Below, one piece after another: positions 34,169 through 42,543 of a stretch of 64,000 bases of DNA (positions are counted from its first letter, which is position 1; each line of letters begins with the position of its first letter). The notes below the pieces were generated by a model that was given only the letters and a program-made list of their open reading frames with translations, did not search any database and was not told where the DNA came from. The position numbers and the translations under genes were made by a program. The stretch is from DATAFF01 sp963744915 (lineage in GTDB: Bacteria > Pseudomonadota > Alphaproteobacteria > Rhizobiales > Aestuariivirgaceae), in the NCBI GenBank assembly GCA_963744915.1, contig CAVUUY010000023.1, positions 62,001 through 126,000 on the forward strand, read 5' to 3'.

Positions 34169-34995
34169 CCGCACCCACCATCATCACCGTTGCCATTACC
34201 GGCTCGCTGCCACGCAAGGAGAACAACCCGGCCGTTCCGATCACCCCCGAGGAGCAGATCGAATCGACCCATGCCGCCTTTGAGGCCGGCGCGACGGTGG
34301 CCCATATCCACGTCCGCAACGACGATCAGACGCCGACATCGAGCCCCGAGCGGTTTGCCAAGGTCCAGGAGGGCTTGCGCCGTCACTGCCCCGGCATGAT
34401 CGTGCAGTTCTCGACCGGCGGCCGCTCCGGCAAGGGCTCGGAGCGCGGGATGATGCTCGACCTCGCCCCCGACATGGCCTCTCTCTCCACCGGCTCGGTC
34501 AATTTCCCCACCATCATCTACGAGAACCACCCGACGCTGATCGCCGAGCTCGCCGCCCGCATGAAGCGGTTCGGCGTCAAGCCGGAGATCGAGGTGTTCG
34601 ACCTTTCCATGCTCTACCAGGCGGTCCGCATGGCCGAGGAGGGCCTGCTCGAGCCGCCGCTGCATGTCCAGTTCGTCTCCGGCATCAAGAATGCCATGCC
34701 GGCCATCCGCCAGGTCCTGGAATTCGAGGTTTCCGAGCTCAAGCGCCTGATGCCTCGGGCCACCTGGGCGGCCGCCGGCATTGGCGCCGCCCAGATCGAG
34801 GTCAACCGCTGGACGCTGGCGCTTGGCGGTCATTGCCGCACCGGCCTCGAGGACAATGTGCGCTTTGATCGCACGCGGCTCGCCGGGTCGAATGCCGAGC
34901 TCGTGAAGCGGGTGGCCGATCTCTGCGCCGATTATGGCACGAGGCCTGCCACCGCCGCCGAGGCCCGCGCCATTCTCGGGCTCAGGCAGAGCTGA
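34165..34995 (+). CDS. BKACE-family (DUF849) beta-keto acid cleavage enzyme
   Basis: A 276-aa zinc-dependent BKACE protein. Landmarks are TVAITGSLPRKENNPAVPIT at the N-terminus, AHIHVRNDD with the zinc histidines (~residue 48), FSTGGRSG and EIEVFDLSML. Family members react a beta-keto acid with acetyl-CoA to give acetoacetate and a shortened acyl-CoA. Carnitine-derived and amino-acid-derived keto acids are among known substrates; the substrate here is unknown. It is coupled to the upstream hydroxylase gene (ATGA) and lies 32 nt from malonyl-CoA decarboxylase. Confidence 0.9.
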   Translation: MTAPTIITVAITGSLPRKENNPAVPITPEEQIESTHAAFEAGATVAHIHVRNDDQTPTSSPERFAKVQEGLRRHCPGMIVQFSTGGRSGKGSERGMMLDLAPDMASLSTGSVNFPTIIYENHPTLIAELAARMKRFGVKPEIEVFDLSMLYQAVRMAEEGLLEPPLHVQFVSGIKNAMPAIRQVLEFEVSELKRLMPRATWAAAGIGAAQIEVNRWTLALGGHCRTGLEDNVRFDRTRLAGSNAELVKRVADLCADYGTRPATAAEARAILGLRQS

Positions 34996-35027
34996 TCGAG
35001 GTTCGAGCCGGCAGGCGTCGAGGTGTC

Positions 35028-36371
35028 ATGGCCAATTCCTTTTTCTCCGATCTCCTGACGTCGATCACCGAAAGCGGCCGGGCCCTCCTGTCGCGTGGCG
35101 AATGGCGCGGCGACGGCCGCGACCCGGTCGGGGCGCTGCTCGCCCTTTCCGGCGCGCTGCTGTCGGGCCGCGGCGAGGCGTCCGGCACCGCCATGGCGAG
35201 CGAGGCGCTCGCCCGCTACGCCGCCTTGTCGCCGCCCGACCGGCTCAAATTCTTCAGCGCTCTCCTGGACGGGTTCGGACCCGACACGGCCCGGCTTGGA
35301 ACGGCCCTCGAAGCCTGGCGCGACACGCCCTCGGCCGACAGCGCCCAGGAGATCCACTACGCCTCCGAGCCGCGCCGCCAGGAGCTGTTCAGAAGGCTCA
35401 ACCGCGCCCCCGGCGGCACCGCCGCGCTGGTGTCCATGCGGGCCGACCTGCTGTCGGTTCTGGGCGACCGCCCGCAGCTCCATGGCCTCGACCGCGACCT
35501 CGCCCATCTCCTCGGCTCCTGGTTCAACCGCGGCTTCCTGGTGCTGCAGCGGATCGACTGGTCGAGCCCGGCCAACATCCTGGAAAAGATCATCCGCTAC
35601 GAGGCGGTGCACGCCATCCGCGACTGGGATGATCTGCGCCGCCGCATCGACCCTCCCGACCGGCGCTGCTACGCCTTTTTCCACCCCGCCCTCGTCGACG
35701 AGCCGCTGATCTTCGTCGAGGTGGCGCTCACTTCCGCCATTCCCGCAGCGATTGCCCCCTTGCTCGAGGAGGATCGCAGCGTGCTGCCGCAATCGGCCGC
35801 CCGCACCGCCGTCTTCTACTCGATCTCCAACTGCCAGCAGGGGCTCGCCGGCATTTCCTTCGGCAATTTCCTGATCAAGCAGGTCGTCGAGGAGCTGCGC
35901 CGCGACCTGCCGCGGCTCGACACTTTCGTCACCCTGTCGCCGATCCCCGGCTTCGGCCGCTGGCTCAGGAGCCAGCACGTCCTCGGCGAAGAGCTCGCCG
36001 CATTGGCGGACGACCCGGCCTGGCCGGACAGCCACGACGAGGCGGAGCGGCTGCGCAAGATCCTCGAGCCGCTTGCCGCCGCCTATCTCCTTGCCGGCAA
36101 GACGGCGACCGGCCGCCCGCTCGATCCGGTGGCGCGCTTCCACCTCGGCAATGGTGCGCGGCTCGAACGCTTGAACTGGCTGGGCGACACCTCCCGCAAG
36201 GGCCTCGCCGAAGCGGCCGGCATGATGGTGAATTATCTCTATGCGCTCGATTCGATCGAACGGAATCACGAAGCCTATGCCGAACGCGGCGATATCATCG
36301 CGGCACCGACGGTGCGCCGGCTTGCCGCCACGCGGCCGTTGCCGCTGCCGGCGAAGGCAGAGGTTCCATGA
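35028..36371 (+). CDS. matA: Malonyl-CoA decarboxylase
   Basis: A 447-aa MCD family enzyme that converts malonyl-CoA to acetyl-CoA and CO2. A helical N-terminal domain (~1-150) precedes the acetyltransferase-like catalytic domain, with AFFHPALVDEPLIFVEVALT, the YSISNCQQGLAGISFGNFLI region (Ser/Asn site) and the conserved FHLGNGARLERLNWLGD with the catalytic His. It overlaps the following synthetase gene by 4 nt. Together they form the malonate utilisation pair matA-matB. No matC transporter or MatR regulator is seen. Confidence 0.94.
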   Translation: MANSFFSDLLTSITESGRALLSRGEWRGDGRDPVGALLALSGALLSGRGEASGTAMASEALARYAALSPPDRLKFFSALLDGFGPDTARLGTALEAWRDTPSADSAQEIHYASEPRRQELFRRLNRAPGGTAALVSMRADLLSVLGDRPQLHGLDRDLAHLLGSWFNRGFLVLQRIDWSSPANILEKIIRYEAVHAIRDWDDLRRRIDPPDRRCYAFFHPALVDEPLIFVEVALTSAIPAAIAPLLEEDRSVLPQSAARTAVFYSISNCQQGLAGISFGNFLIKQVVEELRRDLPRLDTFVTLSPIPGFGRWLRSQHVLGEELAALADDPAWPDSHDEAERLRKILEPLAAAYLLAGKTATGRPLDPVARFHLGNGARLERLNWLGDTSRKGLAEAAGMMVNYLYALDSIERNHEAYAERGDIIAAPTVRRLAATRPLPLPAKAEVP

Positions 36372-37891
36372 CCAATCTTTATGACAGCGTCGTCGGATGC
36401 GGTCATCCGCGCGGTCGCCTCTTCGCCTCGCTTGCCGACGGCCGGCACTATACCTATGGCGATGTCGAGGCGGTGTCGGCGCGCTTCGCCAATGTCCTCG
36501 CCGAGTTGGGCGTAACGGCCGGCGACCGGGTGGCCGCGCAGGTGCCGAAGAGCATCGAGGCCGTGATGCTCTATCTCGCGGCGCTGCGGGTCGGAGCGGT
36601 GTTCCTGCCGCTCAACACCGGCTACACGGCAGCGGAGGTCGAAAGTTTCCTCGGCGATGCCGAGCCGCGGCTGCTGGTCTGCGACCCAGAGGCCGCGCCG
36701 CTGCTGGCGCCGGTCGCCGAGCGGGCAGGGGCCCGCCTCGAAACCCTGGGGGTCTGGCGCTCCCCCGATCGCTCCGCCGGCACGCTCGCCGACCAGGGCC
36801 TTGCCGCCTCACCGCATTTTGCCACGGTGCCGCGGCAGGCCGACGATCTCGCGGCCTTGCTCTACACCTCGGGAACCACCGGCCGCTCCAAGGGAGCGAT
36901 GCTGACCCACGAGAATCTCCGTTCCAATGCCGCCGCCCTGGCGGCGCTGTGGCGCTTCACCAGCGTCGACACGCTGCTCCACGCCTTGCCGATCTTCCAC
37001 ACCCATGGGCTCTTCGTCGCCACCAACGTGACGCTGCTGTCCGGCTGCCGACTCTGGTTCCTGCCGCGTTTCGACGCCGAGGAGGTGATCGACGCCCTGC
37101 TGCAGGCGAGCGTCATGATGGGCGTGCCGACCTTCTACACCCGCCTGCTCGCCGCGCCGCGCCTCGACGCCGCGCTGACCGCCCATATGCGCCTCTTCAT
37201 TTCCGGCTCGGCACCCCTCGCACCCGAGGTCCACGCCCAATGGCGGGCGCGTACCGGCCATGCCATCCTCGAGCGCTATGGCATGACCGAGACCGGCATG
37301 ATCACCTCCAACCCGTATGGTGGGGAAAGGCGGGCCGGCAGCGTCGGCTTTCCGCTTCCCGGCGTCTCGCTCCGCATTGCCGATCCACCAAGCGGCCGGC
37401 CGCTCCCGCAGGGCGAGATCGGCGTGATCGAGGTCAAGGGTCCGAACGTCTTCAAGGGCTATTGGCGGCAACCCGACATGACTGCTGCCGAGTTTCGCCA
37501 TGACGGCTTCTTCATCACCGGCGATCTCGGCCGGATGGACGAAGAGGGCTATCTCCACATCGTCGGCCGGAGCAAGGACCTGATCATCACCGGCGGCTTG
37601 AACGTCTATCCCCGCGAGGTGGAGACCGCCATCGAGGCGATCCCCGGCGTTGCCGAATGTGCCGTCATCGGTCTCGCCCATCCCGATTTCGGCGAGGGGG
37701 TCACCGCGCTGGTGGTGGCGGCCGGCGCGGATCTCGATGAGCGCACCGTCATCGAGGGCCTGAAGGACAGGCTTGCCAAGTTCAAGCTGCCGAAGCGCGT
37801 GCTGATGGTTCCATCGCTGCCGCGCAATGCCATGGGAAAGATCGAGAAGGCCGCCCTGCGCATGGCGCATGCCGGCCTCTACACCGCTTGA
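36368..37891 (+). CDS. matB: Malonyl-CoA synthetase (acyl-AMP-forming)
   Basis: A 507-aa ANL superfamily ligase that activates malonate with ATP and CoA. The P-loop is ALLYTSGTTGRSKGAMLTH, the acceptor motif YGMTETGM, then the hinge region TGDLGRMDEEGYLHIVGRSK and the catalytic-lysine tail LPRNAMGKIEKAALR. Specificity for malonate is inferred from pairing with malonyl-CoA decarboxylase and from overall similarity (MTNLYDSVVGCGHPRG start typical of MatB). The start overlaps matA (ATGA). Confidence 0.92.
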   Translation: MTNLYDSVVGCGHPRGRLFASLADGRHYTYGDVEAVSARFANVLAELGVTAGDRVAAQVPKSIEAVMLYLAALRVGAVFLPLNTGYTAAEVESFLGDAEPRLLVCDPEAAPLLAPVAERAGARLETLGVWRSPDRSAGTLADQGLAASPHFATVPRQADDLAALLYTSGTTGRSKGAMLTHENLRSNAAALAALWRFTSVDTLLHALPIFHTHGLFVATNVTLLSGCRLWFLPRFDAEEVIDALLQASVMMGVPTFYTRLLAAPRLDAALTAHMRLFISGSAPLAPEVHAQWRARTGHAILERYGMTETGMITSNPYGGERRAGSVGFPLPGVSLRIADPPSGRPLPQGEIGVIEVKGPNVFKGYWRQPDMTAAEFRHDGFFITGDLGRMDEEGYLHIVGRSKDLIITGGLNVYPREVETAIEAIPGVAECAVIGLAHPDFGEGVTALVVAAGADLDERTVIEGLKDRLAKFKLPKRVLMVPSLPRNAMGKIEKAALRMAHAGLYTA

Positions 37892-37922
37892 CGGTTTTGC
37901 GCTTGCAATCGGGGTCACGGGC

Positions 37923-37949
37923 GGAACCGCCGCTTGGGCGAGGGGTTTT
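37923..37949 (+). promoter_or_regulatory. Possible EcfG/RpoE2-type general stress promoter
   Basis: GGAAC (37923-37927), an 18-nt spacer, then TTTT (37946-37949) fits the GGAAC-N18-19-TT pattern described for EcfG/RpoE2 promoters in Rhizobiales. It lies about 60 nt upstream of the SD of a secreted low-complexity protein gene, a plausible stress target. Single-site evidence only. Confidence 0.35.
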
Positions 37950-38015
37950 AGAACATCCGCGGCGTTGAATGCGGTGACAAAACCACGATCGTTCAAGGAG
38001 GGCCTCCATGAAGTC

Positions 38016-38636
38016 TTGAAATACTCGGCTGCCGTGATCGCGCTTGGCATTTTTGCGAGTCCGGCCTTTGCCGACTGCAAGGCCAGGCTGTCGCAGATCG
38101 AGAATGTGATCGGACCGGCGGCGAGCGGCACCACCACGCCGGCCACCCAGGCGTCCGACACCACCAAGGGCACGACAGCCGAGGGCGCAACCGGCACCAT
38201 TGCCGGCGGCCAGGCGAGCGGCGTCGATGGGTCGACCGATACCCAGAGTGGCGCGGCCCCCTCGGGCCAGAGCAGTGCCTCGACTACGGGTGCCGGCCAG
38301 ACCGCTGCCGTATCCTCCTCCAAGATGGACTCGACCGCCGGCTCGGCGTCGGCTGGCGCTGCCACCACCGGGACCGGCTCGACCGGCGCCACCACCGGCG
38401 GCAAGGCCAGCGGTGTCGACGGTTCGACTGGCACCCAGAGCGGTGCCAAGCCTTCGACCGCCGCGCCGGCAGGCGGAACCGCGACCGGCACCACGGCCCA
38501 AAGCAACGGCTCGATCGACATGACGTCGGCACGGACGCATCTCGACGCGGCCCGCACCGCATTGAGCGCGGGCAATGAGGCGGACTGCATGCGGGCAGCC
38601 GACGAGGCAGCCAAGGCGGCAGGCCTCGCCCAGTAG
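38016..38636 (+). CDS. Secreted Thr/Ser/Gly/Ala-rich low-complexity protein, probable frameshift at start
   Basis: About 206 aa with a signal peptide (core AAVIALGIFASPAFA, cleavage before DCK). A low-complexity body contains two imperfect copies of ASGVDGSTxTQSGA, and an Ala-rich helical tail has one Cys (SAGNEADCMRAADEA). The best SD (AAGGAGGG, 37995-38002) points to ATG 38008, but that frame reads ATG AAG TCT TGA. One extra base at about 38014-38017 would give MKSLKYSAAV, a normal signal-peptide start. As given, TTG 38016 is the usable in-frame start. Function unknown; a cell-surface or stress protein is possible. Confidence 0.6.
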   Translation: MKYSAAVIALGIFASPAFADCKARLSQIENVIGPAASGTTTPATQASDTTKGTTAEGATGTIAGGQASGVDGSTDTQSGAAPSGQSSASTTGAGQTAAVSSSKMDSTAGSASAGAATTGTGSTGATTGGKASGVDGSTGTQSGAKPSTAAPAGGTATGTTAQSNGSIDMTSARTHLDAARTALSAGNEADCMRAADEAAKAAGLAQ

Positions 38637-38690
38637 CGAACGATCGCAACCGCCGGGTGAGGGGCCCTGCTCCCCACCCGGCCCATCGCC

Positions 38691-38749
38691 CATTGCCTAT
38701 TGCCTACTTGCCTACTTGCCTACTTGCCTATTGCCTATTGCCTATTGCC
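38691..38749. repeat. Heptamer-repeat tract E2 (tandem, one orientation)
   Basis: Eight tandem units of 7-8 nt: CATTGCC, TATTGCC, three TACTTGCC, then three TATTGCC. It uses the same words as the hairpin elements at 30161 and 48518, but here only one arm is present, so no large hairpin forms. It sits between the secreted protein gene and dusA, about 30 nt before the dusA start. Confidence 0.85.
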
Positions 38750-38781
38750 CTTTCCTCCCCCTCGAAGTACCCCCATCCTCG

Positions 38782-39768
38782 ATGATCAACCGCTTCTCCG
38801 TCGCGCCGATGATGGAATGCACCGACCGCCATTGTCGGGCTTTCCATCGGCTCCTCACCCGCGGCGCGCTGCTCTATACCGAGATGGTCACCGCCGCGGC
38901 GGTGGTCCACGGCGATGTCGAGCGCCTGATTGGCTTCGATCCCGCCGAGCAGCCGGTTGCGCTTCAGCTCGGCGGCAGCCATCCGCGCGAGCTTGTGGCG
39001 GCGTCGCGGATCGGCGCCGACCTTGGCTATCGCGAGATCAACCTGAATTGCGGCTGCCCCTCGAGCCGCGTCCATGCCGGACGCTTCGGCGCCTGTCTGA
39101 TGGCCGAGCCGCGCCTGGTCGCCGACTGCGTCGTCGCCATGCAGGCAGCCGTGCCGGTTCCCGTGACAGTGAAATGCCGCATCGGCATCGACGATCAGGA
39201 CGGCGAGGAGGCGCTGTCCGATTTTGTCGATTGGGTGGCAGCCGCCGGCTGCTCGACCTTCATCGTGCATGCCCGCAAGGCGTGGCTCAAGGGCCTGTCG
39301 CCCAGGCAGAATCGCGAGGTGCCGCCGCTCGACCATGGCCGCGTCTATCGGTTGAAGGAGGCCCGACCCGAATTGCGCATCATCCTCAATGGCGGGGTCC
39401 AGTCGCTGGACGAGGCGAAGCACCATCTCCGCCATGTCGACGGCGTGATGATGGGCCGTGCCGCTTATGAGCGACCCTGGCTTCTCGCCGATGTCGACCG
39501 CGTCATTTTCGGCCGCGACAACCCGGTGGCATCGCGCGAGGCGGCCTTGCTGGGCTACCTCCCCTATGTCGAGCGGGAGCGCGCCCGCGGCGTGCCGCTC
39601 AAGGTCATGGCCCGCCACCTTCTCGGGCTTTATCACGGCGAGCCCGGCGGCCGTCAGTTCCGCCGCGCGCTGTCCGAAACGGCGCACCGGAAGGAAGCCG
39701 ATGGGCGCGTCATCCTGCGCGCGCTCGCAACCGTCGCCCCCCAACCCCGCCGTCAGGCCGCCGAATAG
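38782..39768 (+). CDS. dusA: tRNA-dihydrouridine synthase A
   Basis: A 328-aa FMN enzyme reducing U20/U20a in tRNA D-loops. The N-terminal SVAPMMECTDRHCRAFHRLL is the DusA-subtype signature. The catalytic Cys lies in LNCGCPSSRVHAGRFGACL, with the FMN phosphate site in ILNGGVQSLDEA and GVMMGRAAYERPW. ATG 38782 lies just after a heptamer-repeat tract and lacks a good SD. The upstream in-phase codons are repeat translation, so this start is the sensible one. Confidence 0.94.
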   Translation: MINRFSVAPMMECTDRHCRAFHRLLTRGALLYTEMVTAAAVVHGDVERLIGFDPAEQPVALQLGGSHPRELVAASRIGADLGYREINLNCGCPSSRVHAGRFGACLMAEPRLVADCVVAMQAAVPVPVTVKCRIGIDDQDGEEALSDFVDWVAAAGCSTFIVHARKAWLKGLSPRQNREVPPLDHGRVYRLKEARPELRIILNGGVQSLDEAKHHLRHVDGVMMGRAAYERPWLLADVDRVIFGRDNPVASREAALLGYLPYVERERARGVPLKVMARHLLGLYHGEPGGRQFRRALSETAHRKEADGRVILRALATVAPQPRRQAAE

Positions 39769-39781
39769 CCGACGTCAACCA

Positions 39782-41281
39782 TTAGATCTTTTGATTATAG
39801 GCCCCGATTTCCGGGTAAAGCCGCAAATGGGAATCGATCACGTGGAACATCGCCCGCATCTGCGATTCCGATGCCGGGCTCTCGCAGACCACGACCAGCT
39901 CCGGCTTGTTGGAGGAGGCGCGCACCAACCCCCATGTGCCGTCGGCCAGGGTGATCCTGATGCCGTTCACGGTGACGACGCCGGCGATCTTCTGCCCGGC
40001 GAGCGAACCGCCGTCGGCGGCGAGCTTCGAGAAATGGCCGATGACCCGTTCCACCACCCCATATTTCTTCTCGTCCGGGCAATGCGGCGCCATGGTCGGC
40101 GAGGCCCAGGTGGTCGGCAGGCTGCGATAGATCTCGGCAATCGACTTGCCCTTGGCACGGTCGAGCATGCGCAGCACCGCCACCGCCGAGGCCAACCCGT
40201 CGTCATAGCCGAGCCCGAAAGGCGGCCTGAGGAAGAAATGGCCCGACTTCTCGAAGCCGGCGATGGCCCCGAGCTCATGGGTCCGCCGCTTCATGTAGGA
40301 ATGGCCGGTCTTCCAGTAGTCGGTGGTCGCGCCATTGGCCTTGAGCACCGGATCGGTCGCGAACAGGCCCGTCGATTTCACGTCGACGACGAAACGCGCT
40401 CCCGGATGGAGGCTCGACATGTGGCGCGCCAGCATCACGCCGACCTTGTCGGCAAAGATCTCGTTGCCCTCATTGTCGACCACGCCGCAGCGATCGCCAT
40501 CGCCATCGAAGCCTAAGCCGACATCGGCGCCGCTGTCGCGCACCTTTGCGGCGATGGCGTGCAGCATCTTGAGGTCTTCCGGATTGGGATTGTAGTGCGG
40601 GAAGGTGTAGTCGAGATCGCAATCGAGCGGCACCACCGTGCATCCGAGGCTGCTCATGAGCCTTGGCGCAAAAGCGCCTGCCGTGCCGTTGCCGCAGGCC
40701 ACCACCACCTTGAGCGGCCGGACGATCCGCCCATCGCTGGTCAGCGCCGAAAGATAGCGCTCGCCCAATCCATCGACATGGACGAGACTGCCGCCTGACC
40801 TTGTCTCCGAGGTTCCGCCAAGCACCATCTCCTTGAGCGCCGTCATCTCCTCGGGCCCGAAGGTGAGCGGCCGTTCGCAGCCCATCTTCACCCCCGTCCA
40901 GCCATTGTCGTTGTGGGACGCGGTAACCATCGCCACCGCCGGCACATCCAGCGCGAATTGCGCGAAATAGGCCATCGGCGACAGCGCCAGGCCGATATCG
41001 TAGACCGTGCAGCCTGCCGCCATCAGGCCGACGGTCAGCGCCTGCTTGATCGCCATCGAATAGGAACGATAGTCGTGCCCGGTCACGATATGGGGCTTGA
41101 CGCCCCGTCGCTGGATATAGGTGCCGAGACCCAGCCCCAGCGCCTGCACGCCATAGAGATTGATCTCCTTCTCATAGATCCAGCGGGCATCGTATTCCCG
41201 GAAGCCGGTCGGCTTTATCAGAGGAAGAGATTCATATTCGAACGTGTTCGCCTTGAGATCGCTGCGCGGAAGGGGGAGCAT
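39782..41281 (-). CDS. Phosphomannomutase/phosphoglucomutase
   Basis: A 499-aa alpha-D-phosphohexomutase. The phosphoserine loop is TASHNDNGWTGVK, the Mg2+ loop DGDGDRCG and the sugar-binding loop GFEKSGHFFLRPPFG, with a C-terminal phosphate-binding domain. It interconverts hexose 1- and 6-phosphates for polysaccharide and LPS precursor synthesis. ATG 41281. The gene may be co-transcribed with the DUF1289 gene 14 nt upstream and is convergent with dusA. Confidence 0.93.
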   Translation of the reverse strand: MLPLPRSDLKANTFEYESLPLIKPTGFREYDARWIYEKEINLYGVQALGLGLGTYIQRRGVKPHIVTGHDYRSYSMAIKQALTVGLMAAGCTVYDIGLALSPMAYFAQFALDVPAVAMVTASHNDNGWTGVKMGCERPLTFGPEEMTALKEMVLGGTSETRSGGSLVHVDGLGERYLSALTSDGRIVRPLKVVVACGNGTAGAFAPRLMSSLGCTVVPLDCDLDYTFPHYNPNPEDLKMLHAIAAKVRDSGADVGLGFDGDGDRCGVVDNEGNEIFADKVGVMLARHMSSLHPGARFVVDVKSTGLFATDPVLKANGATTDYWKTGHSYMKRRTHELGAIAGFEKSGHFFLRPPFGLGYDDGLASAVAVLRMLDRAKGKSIAEIYRSLPTTWASPTMAPHCPDEKKYGVVERVIGHFSKLAADGGSLAGQKIAGVVTVNGIRITLADGTWGLVRASSNKPELVVVCESPASESQMRAMFHVIDSHLRLYPEIGAYNQKI

Positions 41282-41295
41282 AATTCGCTTCTGTA

Positions 41296-41535
41296 TCAGA
41301 GTCCCTCGCCGCGCCGTGCCCTTGCTCCGCCGCGACGGCGCTTGGCGCGGGTGAGCGAGTCGACCCGTTGCGGCAGTCCCGCCATGATATCACGACGCAG
41401 CTGATCGGTCATGTCGAGCCAGCCCGCAATCTCGTTGCGGGTTCGCCCGCAGCCGATGCAATAGCCGGATTCGGGATCCAGCACGCACACCTTGATGCAG
41501 GGCGTCTCGATGTCGATTCGGCTGTAAACAGTCAT
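41296..41535 (-). CDS. DUF1289 small Cys-rich protein
   Basis: About 79 aa with the DUF1289 core ETPCIKVCVLDPESGYCIGC followed by GRTRNEIAGW. The four cysteines (CxxxC...CxxC) suggest a small metal or Fe-S site; the molecular role is unknown. ATG 41535 is chosen because the conserved domain starts right after it. ATG 41580 would add 15 residues, and neither has a clear SD. It lies between cobS and the phosphohexomutase on the same strand. Confidence 0.8.
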   Translation of the reverse strand: MTVYSRIDIETPCIKVCVLDPESGYCIGCGRTRNEIAGWLDMTDQLRRDIMAGLPQRVDSLTRAKRRRGGARARRGEGL

Positions 41536-41669
41536 GAACGGCGAATCCGTCAAAGGCGAATCTTTCTGTTGCCATGGCATATTGGGTGCGCCGGTGAATC
41601 GCAACAGTGTCGAATGCGGCAGGGGCGCGACCGTTTGCGGCATTCACCTTATCGCGGACAAGCCCGCCG

Positions 41670-42473
41670 TCACGGCGAGCCGATGGCGGCAAAAGCCACG
41701 AGCACCGCGACTTCGACGAGCTGCTGCGCCGCGCCGGCGGCATCGCCGGTCTGGCCGCCAAGGTGACGGCGCGACAGCGCCTCGATGATCCAGTAAGCGG
41801 CGGCAGCGGCAAGCAGCGCGGCGAGCAGGGTGCCGGCCCCGCCGGCCGCCATGGCGAGGAAACCGGCGCCGGCCAGGGCATAGACCGTCGCCTCCCGCAC
41901 CGTCTGCTGGTCGGGGCATCCGACCCGGTAGGACATACCCTCGAGCCGGGCCGGCGGCAGACGGTGGAGCAGCAGCACCGGTGCCAGCCGCGACAGCGTG
42001 GCGGCGGTGATCAATGCGGCGACCGCGAACCGGCCGGACACCGCACCGGCCTCCCCCAGCGCCAGCACCTTGCACAGCACCACGAACAGGAGCGCCAGCA
42101 CGCCGAAGCTGCCGATCCGGCTGTCGCGCATGATCGCGAGCTTGCGCTCCCGGCTGTTGCCGCCGCCAATGCCGTCGGCGAGATCGGCGAGCCCGTCCTC
42201 GTGCAGCGCGCCGGTGATCCAGGCCTGAACGGCAAGCGCCACGGCCGCCGCCAGCTGTGGCTGGAGCCCGATTGCCGAGGCAATGACATAGACGAGAGCG
42301 GTGAGCGTCCCGATGATCGCCCCGGCCACCGGCAGCATCCGGAGCGCCCGGACGAGCGGCGCCCGCGGCAGGGCCTCGGGCACCGGCAGCCGCGTCGCAA
42401 AGGCCAGGACCGACTGGAGGTCGCCCGCCCTTTCGGCAAGCGCGGCGGTCCATTCCCGGTTCGAGATTGCCAT
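41670..42473 (-). CDS. cobS: Adenosylcobinamide-GDP ribazoletransferase (cobalamin synthase)
   Basis: A 267-aa integral membrane enzyme joining alpha-ribazole to adenosylcobinamide-GDP, the last step of the nucleotide loop in B12 synthesis. The family motif DGLADLADGIGGGNSRERKL is at about residues 95-113, with five to six further TM helices. ATG 42473 follows GGGAGGAG. It is divergent from cobT, which makes its co-substrate. The 70-nt spacer is too short for a cobalamin riboswitch and no B12 box is visible. Confidence 0.94.
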   Translation of the reverse strand: MAISNREWTAALAERAGDLQSVLAFATRLPVPEALPRAPLVRALRMLPVAGAIIGTLTALVYVIASAIGLQPQLAAAVALAVQAWITGALHEDGLADLADGIGGGNSRERKLAIMRDSRIGSFGVLALLFVVLCKVLALGEAGAVSGRFAVAALITAATLSRLAPVLLLHRLPPARLEGMSYRVGCPDQQTVREATVYALAGAGFLAMAAGGAGTLLAALLAAAAAYWIIEALSRRHLGGQTGDAAGAAQQLVEVAVLVAFAAIGSP

Positions 42474-42543
42474 CGCTCCTCCCTTTCATCCCTGGCGGGC
42501 AGAGGCTATTAGGCCAGTTTCGTAGCGCTAGCCAAGGCTTCCC

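Noticed and set aside
42474..42543. Cobalamin riboswitch between divergent cobS and cobT
   Set aside because: The spacer is only 70 nt and no B12-box-like sequence is visible.
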